Shown piece after piece: positions 35,442 through 44,881 of a stretch of 45,867 nt of DNA (positions are counted from its first letter, which is position 1; each line of letters opens with the position of its first letter). The translations under genes and the position numbers were made by a program. This DNA is from Alphaproteobacteria bacterium. GTDB lineage: Bacteria > Pseudomonadota > Alphaproteobacteria > Rhodobacterales > Rhodobacteraceae. The stretch covers positions 71,896 to 117,762 of the forward strand of contig JAUIDE010000002.1 in NCBI GenBank assembly GCA_030429105.1, written 5' to 3'. The notes below the pieces were generated by a model. The model was given only the letters and a program-made list of their open reading frames with translations, did no database searches and was not told the origin of the DNA.

Positions 35442-35960
35442 ATGAAAAAGCTGATCGCCGCGGCTTTGGCGGCCGCCGCCGCCCTCCCCGCAGCCGCCTC
35501 GACGGCGACTGTACGGAGTCTGTGCCAGGTGGAGGTGCCGGCGGAGGAAGCCGCTTTCCCGGCGCGGCGAGGGGAGACGGTCGGCTTCATGAAACGCGCG
35601 GACGGACAAGTGAAGGTGCTCCGGCCGAAGCCGGGCGGGTTCGACGAACTCGACGCCGAGGTGGGCATGGACCTCTTCGCAGCCGATGCGGTGGCTACCG
35701 GCGCGAACGGGGCCTTCGACGTCATCTTCACCGACAATACGACCCTGACCGGAGTGGCCGATACCTGCGTGGAAATATCAACCTACGTCTACCGCGCGGC
35801 GGAGAAGACGGGTGAGTTCCGCATGCGGCTCGGCCGGGGCGTCGTTTCGGTGGCGGCGGGCGACGTTGCGAAAAGCGGTGCGGACCGCATGAGCGTGAGG
35901 ATCAGGAACGACACGAACCTCGCGGTGACGGGCACGAGGATCGTGATAAGGGCGAAGTGA
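35442..35960 (+). CDS. Exported FecR-domain protein
   Basis: A 172-residue periplasmic protein with signal peptide MKKLIAAALAAAAALPAAAS. A FecR-type beta domain follows: VGMDLFAADAVATGANGAFD is the knob in which the FecR motif G-D-x-v-x-T-G is modified, and then FTDNTTLTGVADTCVEIS. FecR in iron systems is an anti-sigma factor with a membrane helix; this one has no membrane segment after cleavage, so it resembles the free FecR proteins of unknown role. ATG 35442 is preferred (AAAGGG six bases before); ATG 35427 would overlap the STAS stop as ATGA. Confidence 0.8.
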   Translation: MKKLIAAALAAAAALPAAASTATVRSLCQVEVPAEEAAFPARRGETVGFMKRADGQVKVLRPKPGGFDELDAEVGMDLFAADAVATGANGAFDVIFTDNTTLTGVADTCVEISTYVYRAAEKTGEFRMRLGRGVVSVAAGDVAKSGADRMSVRIRNDTNLAVTGTRIVIRAK

Positions 35961-35961
35961 C

Positions 35962-37290
35962 ATGATCGCACGGTGGGGGGGCTTGAGCCTGTTGACGCTG
36001 GCGCTCGGCGCTTGCGTGGTTGACTCGACGGGGCGGTTCGGGCCGGATCAATGGGACCCGGCGGCCGTTTCGGCCAGCCTCGGCGCTCCAGCGGGCGACC
36101 CTTGGTGCGTTCATATGGAAAAGCTCCGAGCCCATCTCGACGGAACCGAACCCGCTCCTTCGGACGAGGCGCGCGAGGCCGCGCTGGAGGTTGTGCGTGC
36201 GGAGAGCGAGGATCCGCTCTGGCCCTTCCGCAAAGCGCTGATCTGCGAATACACGGCCGGCGCGGCGGAGGAGGCGGCGGTGTTCGAATGGGTCACGGTC
36301 GCCCAGTTCCTCGAAGCCGCGGAGGCGGCGGCCATCGCCGAGCCCGACGGGATCAACCCGCTCGTTCCTGTCTTCGACCATCTCTCCGGCGGCGAGCCCG
36401 AAAGCCTCGCTCCGGTGGACCTTACGGAGCCGGCTTATTGCGACGCATACGAAACCGCCGACCTCGCGCTTTCACAGCAGCGAGGCGGGGTGGTTCAAGC
36501 GGTCGGCTTCCCCGGCTCCCTCCGCCGCGCCCCGGACTGGTTCGCGCAGATCCAGGTCGCCTATCATCGCTGGGGCCGCGAGGTGCAGGAGCGCCGGCGC
36601 CTTGCGCGCGAGCGTGTGGCCCTCGGCGACGCGCCCTTCCATTGCCGCCGCTTCCACGCCGCGCTGACAGGAAGCCAGGAGTTCGCGATCAAGGACAACC
36701 TCATCTTCCTCCTGCCCGAACTCGACGACCCCGAGGCGGCGGGGCGGCTCGTGGTGCAGGACGCCGAGGGGCGCGAGATCGTGCTCGACCGGGTGCTCGC
36801 CGCTGCGCAGCTTGATACGGGAGGGACGGGCGGGGAACGCGTGGACTTCTTTGCTGAAGATCTCGCCGCCGCGCCGGGCCTGCGATCCGCAGTGGAGCGG
36901 ACGAACGCCTTGCCCCCGCCTAAGGTCTTCACGATCCTCTTCGGCTACAATGAGGAGCAGCCGCTTCAGGGCGACGCGCAGCTGCCGCTCCTCGCTGACG
37001 AGCTTTCCGGGCGCGACCCGGCGGAGCCGCTCCGGATATCGCTTTCAGGCCATGCCGATTGCGTTGGGCCCAACTGGTACAACACGATCCTTTCGGAGAA
37101 GCGGGCGCAGGCCGTGTTCGACGGGACTATACGACCCGCCCTCATCGCGCGCGGCTTCGCCGAAGATGCGCTTGCGGACCCGCGGAGGTTCAAGCTCGTC
37201 GGGCTCGGAGAGACGGCGCCGGCGGTAGAGCCCGAGGGCCGCTGTGCCGCGACGGACGAGAACCGCCGCGTAATCGTTGTTGTGCAATAG
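35962..37290 (+). CDS. OmpA-family outer-membrane lipoprotein
   Basis: A 442-residue lipoprotein with lipobox LALGAC (Cys18), a long helical N-terminal part of unknown fold (about 20-320) and a C-terminal OmpA-like domain. The peptidoglycan-binding signature shows in LSGHADCVGPNWYNTILSEK with RAQAV following, that is, the N-x-x-L-S-x-x-R-A block. It should anchor the outer membrane to peptidoglycan. It begins one base after the FecR stop, so it belongs to the same transcript. The N-terminal half resembles nothing I can name. Confidence 0.85.
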   Translation: MIARWGGLSLLTLALGACVVDSTGRFGPDQWDPAAVSASLGAPAGDPWCVHMEKLRAHLDGTEPAPSDEAREAALEVVRAESEDPLWPFRKALICEYTAGAAEEAAVFEWVTVAQFLEAAEAAAIAEPDGINPLVPVFDHLSGGEPESLAPVDLTEPAYCDAYETADLALSQQRGGVVQAVGFPGSLRRAPDWFAQIQVAYHRWGREVQERRRLARERVALGDAPFHCRRFHAALTGSQEFAIKDNLIFLLPELDDPEAAGRLVVQDAEGREIVLDRVLAAAQLDTGGTGGERVDFFAEDLAAAPGLRSAVERTNALPPPKVFTILFGYNEEQPLQGDAQLPLLADELSGRDPAEPLRISLSGHADCVGPNWYNTILSEKRAQAVFDGTIRPALIARGFAEDALADPRRFKLVGLGETAPAVEPEGRCAATDENRRVIVVVQ

Positions 37291-37347
37291 CGAAGAGACC
37301 GTCGCGCAACTGACGAAAAGTCGTGATCCGCTCGTAACAGGGCCGGG

Positions 37348-37356
37348 TTATCCACA
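37348..37356. promoter_or_regulatory. Perfect DnaA box (TTATCCACA)
   Basis: A single strong-type DnaA box lies in the 119-base gap between the OmpA-like gene and the hydrolase gene. No cluster of further boxes or AT-rich unwinding element is near, so this is not an origin. Chance occurrence is possible. Confidence 0.35.
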
Positions 37357-37358
37357 AG

Positions 37359-37395
37359 CCCGAGGCGAAACGGCTCCGGTCAACGGAGCCTCGGG
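37359..37395 (+). terminator. Alternative hairpins after the OmpA-like gene
   Basis: CCCGAGGC (37359-37366) can pair with GCCTCGGG (37388-37395), or GGCTCCG (37372-37378) with CGGAGCC (37384-37390). The two share 37388-37390 and exclude each other. There is no T-run. Confidence 0.35.
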
Positions 37396-37409
37396 CGGAT
37401 GGTCAGGCG

Positions 37410-38357
37410 ATGAAGACACGTTCCGGCTCTTCGGGCGCGCTCAGCGCGCTCGGCGCGATGATGAATGGGTGGTTCTGGCTCAGGCTCGGGCTCGGGTTCA
37501 CGAGCCGCGCTGCGCCCGGTCTCGCTGCATGGCTCCTCCACGGTCTCTACAGCCGCCCTGCGCTGACCCGCTATTACAGCCGCGGCGAGCGCGCGCTTCT
37601 GCGTGAGGCGGCGGCGCTTCTTTCCGGCGCAGAGCGGCTCGACACGCGGGTCAAGACCGGCCGGCGCGCGGGTCTCCTCCGAGCCTACCGCTTCCGCGCC
37701 TGCGGAGAGGCGCGCGGCCTCGTTCTCCTTCTCCACGGCTGGACTGCGGATAGCCGCGCAATGGCGGGCTTCATCGCGCCGCTGGTAGAGGCGGGCTATG
37801 ACGCGCTGGCGGTGGACCTTCCGGCCCATGGCGGCTCTTCCGGCCTCGTGACCGATGCGGAGAGCGGCGCAGCCGCAGTGCGGGCCATGCTCGAAGAGCG
37901 GAAACTCGCGCCCGATCATGTGATCGCGCACAGCTTCGGCGGTGCGGTCGCCTCCGTGCTCGCAGCCGCGGGAATCACGCCCCGCGCCTATGTCTCGCTC
38001 TCTGCGCCGACTGCGATGACGGCGGCGCTGGAGGAACTGGCGAACGCCTTCGCGCTGGCCCCTGCGGCCCGAACCCGCCTTCTCGCCCGCGCGAGACGCG
38101 CGGCGGGCAAGCCGCTCCAAGAGTACGACGTCCAGCGGATATGGCGCGCCCGCGCCTCCTCGATTCTCGCCCTCCATGCGCCGGAGGACGAATCGGTGAG
38201 CTTCGCCCACGCCGAGCGCTGGCGCGGCCTTCCCAACGCCCGCCTGTCCCTCGCTCACGGCGTAGGCCACCGGGAAATCGTTTTCCACGAGGGTTCCGTC
38301 GCTGCGGCGCTGGCGCATATCCTCGACGTCGACAGGGCCGGCGGCGCCGCGGCCTGA
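37410..38357 (+). CDS. Alpha/beta hydrolase
   Basis: A 315-residue hydrolase. LVLLLHGWTADSRAM holds the oxyanion HG, VIAHSFGGAVASV is the nucleophile elbow (Ser), LHAPEDESV supplies Asp and GVGHREIVF supplies His, so the triad is complete. About 95 extra N-terminal residues, partly hydrophobic (WFWLRLGLGF), may associate with membrane. Such proteins act on esters, lactones or lipids; the substrate is unknown. The start is provisional because only a weak ribosome site precedes ATG 37410. Confidence 0.85.
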   Translation: MKTRSGSSGALSALGAMMNGWFWLRLGLGFTSRAAPGLAAWLLHGLYSRPALTRYYSRGERALLREAAALLSGAERLDTRVKTGRRAGLLRAYRFRACGEARGLVLLLHGWTADSRAMAGFIAPLVEAGYDALAVDLPAHGGSSGLVTDAESGAAAVRAMLEERKLAPDHVIAHSFGGAVASVLAAAGITPRAYVSLSAPTAMTAALEELANAFALAPAARTRLLARARRAAGKPLQEYDVQRIWRARASSILALHAPEDESVSFAHAERWRGLPNARLSLAHGVGHREIVFHEGSVAAALAHILDVDRAGGAAA

Positions 38358-38399
38358 GCGGCGCTTGCCGGGCGCGCGCCAGCCTCCTAGTCTCCCTCA

Positions 38400-39182
38400 A
38401 TGAAGATCGCGAGCTTCAACATCAACGGCGTGAAGGCGCGCCTTCCCGCCCTCATCGACTGGCTGCGCGGGGCGGCGCCGGACGTTGTGATGCTGCAGGA
38501 GATCAAGAGCGTTGACGAGGCTTTCCCCCGCGAGCCCATTGAGGACCTCGGCTACAATGTTGAGACGCACGGACAGAAGGGGTTCAACGGCGTCGCGATC
38601 CTCTCGAAGCGCCCGCTGGAGGACGTAGCGCGCGGCCTGCCCGGCGATCCGGATGACGAGCAGGCGCGCTGGATCGAGGCGACGGTTTCGGGCGAAACGG
38701 GCGCGCTCCGGCTCTGCGCGCTCTACCTGCCGAACGGCAACCCTGCGCCGGGGCCGAAATACGACTACAAGCTCGCCTGGATGGAGCGGCTCCACGCCCG
38801 CTGCGCCGAACTCGTCTCGGCGGAGGAGGCTGCGGTGATCGGCGGGGACTACAACGTGATCCCGCAGGCGGAAGATGTGCACGACCCGACGGCCTGGGCG
38901 GAGGACGCGCTCTACCTCTATGAGACCCGCGCCGCCTTCCGCCGTCTCCTTTCCCTCGGCCTGACGGACGCATTCCGCGTCTTCGAGCCCGGGCCGGGTC
39001 ACTATACATTCTGGGATTATCAGGCTGGAGCGTGGCCAAGGGACAAGGGGATCCGGATCGACCACCTGATGCTTACGCCACAGGCGGCGGACCGGCTGAC
39101 GGCCTGCGGGATCGACCGCAGCCCGCGGGGCGGGGAGAAGCCCTCTGACCATACGCCGATCTGGGCGGAGGTGGAGGTCTAA
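38400..39182 (+). CDS. xthA: Exodeoxyribonuclease III
   Basis: A 260-residue EEP-fold nuclease. MKIASFNINGVKARLP is the opening, LQEIKSVDEAFP holds the metal Glu, GGDYNVIPQAEDVHDP the catalytic Asp/Asn, and PSDHTPIWAEV the closing Asp-His. It removes 3' blocks and cuts at abasic sites in oxidised DNA. No ribosome site precedes ATG 38400; CTAGTCT lies just upstream, fitting a leaderless message. It is convergent with oxyR, and their stop codons overlap. Confidence 0.96.
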   Translation: MKIASFNINGVKARLPALIDWLRGAAPDVVMLQEIKSVDEAFPREPIEDLGYNVETHGQKGFNGVAILSKRPLEDVARGLPGDPDDEQARWIEATVSGETGALRLCALYLPNGNPAPGPKYDYKLAWMERLHARCAELVSAEEAAVIGGDYNVIPQAEDVHDPTAWAEDALYLYETRAAFRRLLSLGLTDAFRVFEPGPGHYTFWDYQAGAWPRDKGIRIDHLMLTPQAADRLTACGIDRSPRGGEKPSDHTPIWAEVEV

Positions 39183-40093
39183 GGCTTCGCGCTCTCCCCG
39201 CGCATCGCCTCCGCCGCGCCACGCACGATCTCGGCGATCTCGAGCAGGTGCCCTGCCAGCGGGCTCGTCTTCCGCCAGATCATCCCGATGGTCCGCCGCG
39301 GCCTAGGTTCGGCGAAGCGCGTGACAGCCACTGCCGCTGAGCGGGTTTCCACCACGGCCGCCATTTCGGGGATAAGCGTGACGCCGATCCCCGCCCCCAC
39401 CATCTGCACCAAGGTCGAGAGCGAGCTTCCGTCCAGCAGTTCCCGCGGCGGCGCAGGCTTCATGGCGCAGAAAGCGAGAGCCTGGTCGCGGAAGCAATGG
39501 CCTTCCTCAAGAAGCAACAGCCGCATCTCGCGGAGCGCCGCGGGCCCGGGCGCGGGCCTACCGGCTTCGGAGACGGGGCGAACGAGGAGGAACTCCTCGG
39601 AAAAAAGCGGCGCCTCCTCGAAGGCCGGCTCGGAGACCGGGAGGGCGACGATCGCAGCGTCGAGCCTCCCCTCCGAAAGCTCCACCATCAGCTTAGGCGT
39701 CACCGTCTCCCGCACATGGATGTCGAGCGCCGCGCTCGCGGCGGTCAGGTCCGCAACGATCCGCGGCAGAAGGTACGGCGCGACGGTCGGGATCACGCCG
39801 AGGCGGAGGCGGCCGCTCAACCTCCCGCGCGCTGCGCGGGCAAGGTCTTCGAGTTCGTCTAGGGAGCGGAGGATCGCCCGGGCCCGCGTCGCGAACCGCT
39901 CGCCGAACCCGGTCAAAGAGACGTGCCGAGCCCCTCTCTCAAACAACGGCGCGCCGAGGCCCTCCTCAAGGTCTCTGATCTGCATGGACAGCGCCGGCTG
40001 GGAAACGGCGCAGGCCTCGGCAGCGCGGCCGAAATGCCCGTGGCGCACGAGCGCATCGAAGTATCGGAGCTGACGGACAGTTAGGCCATTCAT
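39179..40093 (-). CDS. oxyR: Hydrogen-peroxide-sensing regulator OxyR
   Basis: A 304-residue LysR-family regulator. The N-terminal HTH is LRYFDALVRHGHFGRAAEAC with SQPALSMQIRDLEEGLG. Both redox cysteines are in EEGHCFRDQALAFC (Cys200 and Cys209), which identifies OxyR among LysR proteins. Oxidation forms the disulfide and activates peroxide-defence genes. It is divergent from katG, the classic arrangement. AAGGA lies seven bases before ATG 40093. Confidence 0.95.
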   Translation of the reverse strand: MNGLTVRQLRYFDALVRHGHFGRAAEACAVSQPALSMQIRDLEEGLGAPLFERGARHVSLTGFGERFATRARAILRSLDELEDLARAARGRLSGRLRLGVIPTVAPYLLPRIVADLTAASAALDIHVRETVTPKLMVELSEGRLDAAIVALPVSEPAFEEAPLFSEEFLLVRPVSEAGRPAPGPAALREMRLLLLEEGHCFRDQALAFCAMKPAPPRELLDGSSLSTLVQMVGAGIGVTLIPEMAAVVETRSAAVAVTRFAEPRPRRTIGMIWRKTSPLAGHLLEIAEIVRGAAEAMRGESAKP

Positions 40094-40106
40094 AAGATGT
40101 CCTTAT
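40092..40106. promoter_or_regulatory. Inverted repeat ATAAG-N5-CTTAT at the oxyR start
   Basis: ATAAG and CTTAT flank five bases and overlap the oxyR start codon. This is a T-N11-A-like LysR box suited to autorepression. A TATGAT -10-like hexamer for oxyR is directly upstream on the minus strand. A canonical four-part OxyR site is not evident. Confidence 0.4.
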
Positions 40107-40137
40107 CATAGCGATCAGAAAACACAACTTCCTCTAA

Positions 40138-42462
<2,325 letters not shown>

Positions 42463-42482
42463 GCGAAACCGAATGAGAAGCA

Positions 42483-42518
42483 GGGGGGCGGCGGCGAAAG
42501 CGCCGCCCCTCGTCTTTC
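42483..42518 (+). terminator. katG terminator
   Basis: GGGGCGGC and GCCGCCCC pair around a GAAA-type loop and are followed by a T-rich CGTCTTTCTC, about 20 bases after the katG stop. The stem may also serve maeB from the other side. Confidence 0.6.
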
Positions 42519-42525
42519 TCCGCTG

Positions 42526-44808
42526 TCAGACCCCCGCGAGCGCGGCGATGTTGATGAGGCCGCGCGTCGTCGCCGCCGGCGTCACGATATGGGCTTTCCC
42601 GTCGAGCCCCATCAGGATCGGGCCGACGCCCATGCCCTTGCCCACCGTCTTCAGGAGGTTGCGGGCCACGGAGGCGGCGGATGCGTTCGGCATGATAAGG
42701 AGGTTGGCGGCACCCTTCAGCCGACTGTCAGGGAAGATGCGGGCGCGGATTTCCGGATCCATCGCCGTGTCCGCGTGCATCTCGCCCTCATACTGGAAGT
42801 CGGCGCCCGCTGCGTCCATCAACTCCACCGCGCGGCGCATTTTCGCCGCCTCCGGCTGGTTCACCGAACCGAAATTCGAGTTGGAGATTAAGGCCGCCTT
42901 CGGCTCCTGATTGAAGTCCCGCATCACGGCGGCGGAGGCGAGGGCGATCTCAACGATCTGCTCGGCTGTCGGATCTTCGTGCACATGGCTGTCCGCGATG
43001 AAGAGCGGCCCCGAATCCATGATGAGGAGGGAGAGCGCGCCGATCGGATGCCGCCCCTCCCGAGCCAGAACATCCGTCACATATCGAAGGTGCCAATTGT
43101 ATTCGCCGAAGAGCCCGCAGATCATGCTGTCCGCTTCCCCACGGTGGACCATGACGGCGGCGATCGCGGTCGTGTTCGTGCGGATGATCGCCTTGGCGAG
43201 GTCGGCGGAAACGCCGTCGCGCTTCTTCAGGTCGTAGTAGGCCCTCCAGTATTCGAAATAGCGCGGGTCGTCCTCCGGGTTCACAAGCTCGAAATCGACG
43301 CCCGCTTTCAGCGCGATGCCCATCTTGTCCAGCCGGTCCTGCACCACAGCCGGGCGGCCGATGAGGATCGGCTTGTCCACACCGTCCTGGATCATGTTTT
43401 GCGCGCAGCGAAGGGCCCGCTCATCCTCGCCCTCCGCGAAGGCGATGCGGCGCGAGGTCTGCATCGCCCGTTCGAAGATCGGGCGCATGGCGAAGCCGGT
43501 GCGGAAGACGGAGGAGAGAAGGTTCTTGCGATACGCCTCCACATCCGCGAGCGGCCGGCGCGCGACACCCGTCTCCATCGCCGTCTTCGCCACGGCGGTG
43601 GCGACGACCGAGAGAAGCCGCGGGTCGAAGGGCTTCGGGATCAGGTAGTCCGGCCCAAAGACGAGATTCTCCCCGGCATAAGCCGCCGCCGCCTCCGCCG
43701 TGGAGGGCGCGCGCGCCAGTTCCGCAATCGCGTGAACGCAGGCGACCTTCATCGCTTCGTTGATCTCCGTCGCACCTACGTCAAGCGCGCCGCGGAAGAT
43801 GAACGGAAAGCAGAGGACGTTGTTGACCTGGTTCGGGTAATCCGACCGGCCCGTGGCGATCAGCGCGTCCGGGACCGCATCCCGCGCTACGTCCGGCATG
43901 ATCTCCGGGATCGGGTTGGCGAGGCCGAAGATGATGGGATGCGGGGCCATGGTCTTCACCATTTCCGCCGTGAGCATGCCGGGCGCCGAGACGCCGAGGA
44001 ACATGTCCGCGCCCTTCACCGCGTCGGCCAGCGTCCGCGCCTCGGTCTCGACCGCAAAGATCTCCTTCTCCGGCGTCAGGTCCGGCCGCCCCTTGTAGAT
44101 GACGCCCTTCCGGTCACAGACGATGACATTCTCCCGCTTCACGCCGAGCGTCACGAGAAGGTTGATGCAGGCCGTTCCCGCCGCGCCGCCGCCGGAGACC
44201 GTCAGCCTGATGTCTTCGAACCGCTTTCCGCCGATCTTCAGCGCGTTGACGGCGGCGGCGCAGCAGACGATGGCGGTGCCGTGCTGGTCGTCATGGAAGA
44301 CGGGGATGTTCATCCGCTCCTTGCAGATGCGCTCAACCTCGAAGCACTCGGGCGCCTTGATGTCTTCAAGGTTCACCGCGCCGAAGGTCGGCTCCAGCGC
44401 GATGACGATCTCCGCCAACTTCTTCGGGTCGGTCTCGTTCACCTCGATGTCGAAGCAGTCGATATTGGCGAACTTCTTGAAAAGCGCGGCCTTGCCCTCC
44501 ATCACGGGCTTGGAGGCAAGTGCGCCGATATTGCCGAGGCCGAGTACGGCGGTGCCGTTCGAGACGACGGCGACGAGATTGCCCTTGCCGGTATAGCGCG
44601 CTGCGTTGGCCGGCTCCTCCTCAATCGCCGTGCAAGCGTCGGCCACGCCCGGCGAATAGGCGAGTGAGAGATCGCGCGAGGTCGCCATGGGTTTGGTGAC
44701 GCGGACCTCCAGTTTCCCGGGCCGCCCTTCCTCATGGTAGCGCAACGCGTCCTCGCGCAGTTGCGCACGCGCGTTATTGCGAGCCTCGTCGGCGCTCGTT
44801 CCGGTCAT
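42526..44808 (-). CDS. maeB: NADP-dependent malic enzyme (MaeB, with phosphotransacetylase-like domain)
   Basis: This 760-residue fusion has a malic-enzyme half (about 1-430) with SLAYSPGVADAC, HDDQHGTAIVCCAAAVNAL and the nucleotide loop TVSGGGAAGTACINLL. The C-terminal half (from about 440) is phosphotransacetylase-like, with RIAFAEGEDERALRCAQ and SNSNFGSVNQPEA. It decarboxylates malate to pyruvate with NADPH; the second domain usually senses acetyl-CoA rather than catalysing. ATG 44808 follows GAGGGG. It is convergent with katG. Confidence 0.96.
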   Translation of the reverse strand: MTGTSADEARNNARAQLREDALRYHEEGRPGKLEVRVTKPMATSRDLSLAYSPGVADACTAIEEEPANAARYTGKGNLVAVVSNGTAVLGLGNIGALASKPVMEGKAALFKKFANIDCFDIEVNETDPKKLAEIVIALEPTFGAVNLEDIKAPECFEVERICKERMNIPVFHDDQHGTAIVCCAAAVNALKIGGKRFEDIRLTVSGGGAAGTACINLLVTLGVKRENVIVCDRKGVIYKGRPDLTPEKEIFAVETEARTLADAVKGADMFLGVSAPGMLTAEMVKTMAPHPIIFGLANPIPEIMPDVARDAVPDALIATGRSDYPNQVNNVLCFPFIFRGALDVGATEINEAMKVACVHAIAELARAPSTAEAAAAYAGENLVFGPDYLIPKPFDPRLLSVVATAVAKTAMETGVARRPLADVEAYRKNLLSSVFRTGFAMRPIFERAMQTSRRIAFAEGEDERALRCAQNMIQDGVDKPILIGRPAVVQDRLDKMGIALKAGVDFELVNPEDDPRYFEYWRAYYDLKKRDGVSADLAKAIIRTNTTAIAAVMVHRGEADSMICGLFGEYNWHLRYVTDVLAREGRHPIGALSLLIMDSGPLFIADSHVHEDPTAEQIVEIALASAAVMRDFNQEPKAALISNSNFGSVNQPEAAKMRRAVELMDAAGADFQYEGEMHADTAMDPEIRARIFPDSRLKGAANLLIMPNASAASVARNLLKTVGKGMGVGPILMGLDGKAHIVTPAATTRGLINIAALAGV

Positions 44809-44881
44809 GGCGTTCCCCTCTTCGCGTTTTCCGCTTGGCGGCAGTCTAGACCCGGAAGCGGGCGGCGCGCCAGCGCGGGCT

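Noticed and set aside
35442-35960. FecR-type iron-uptake anti-sigma system
   Set aside because: No ECF sigma gene, TonB receptor or membrane helix is present; the domain is exported and soluble.
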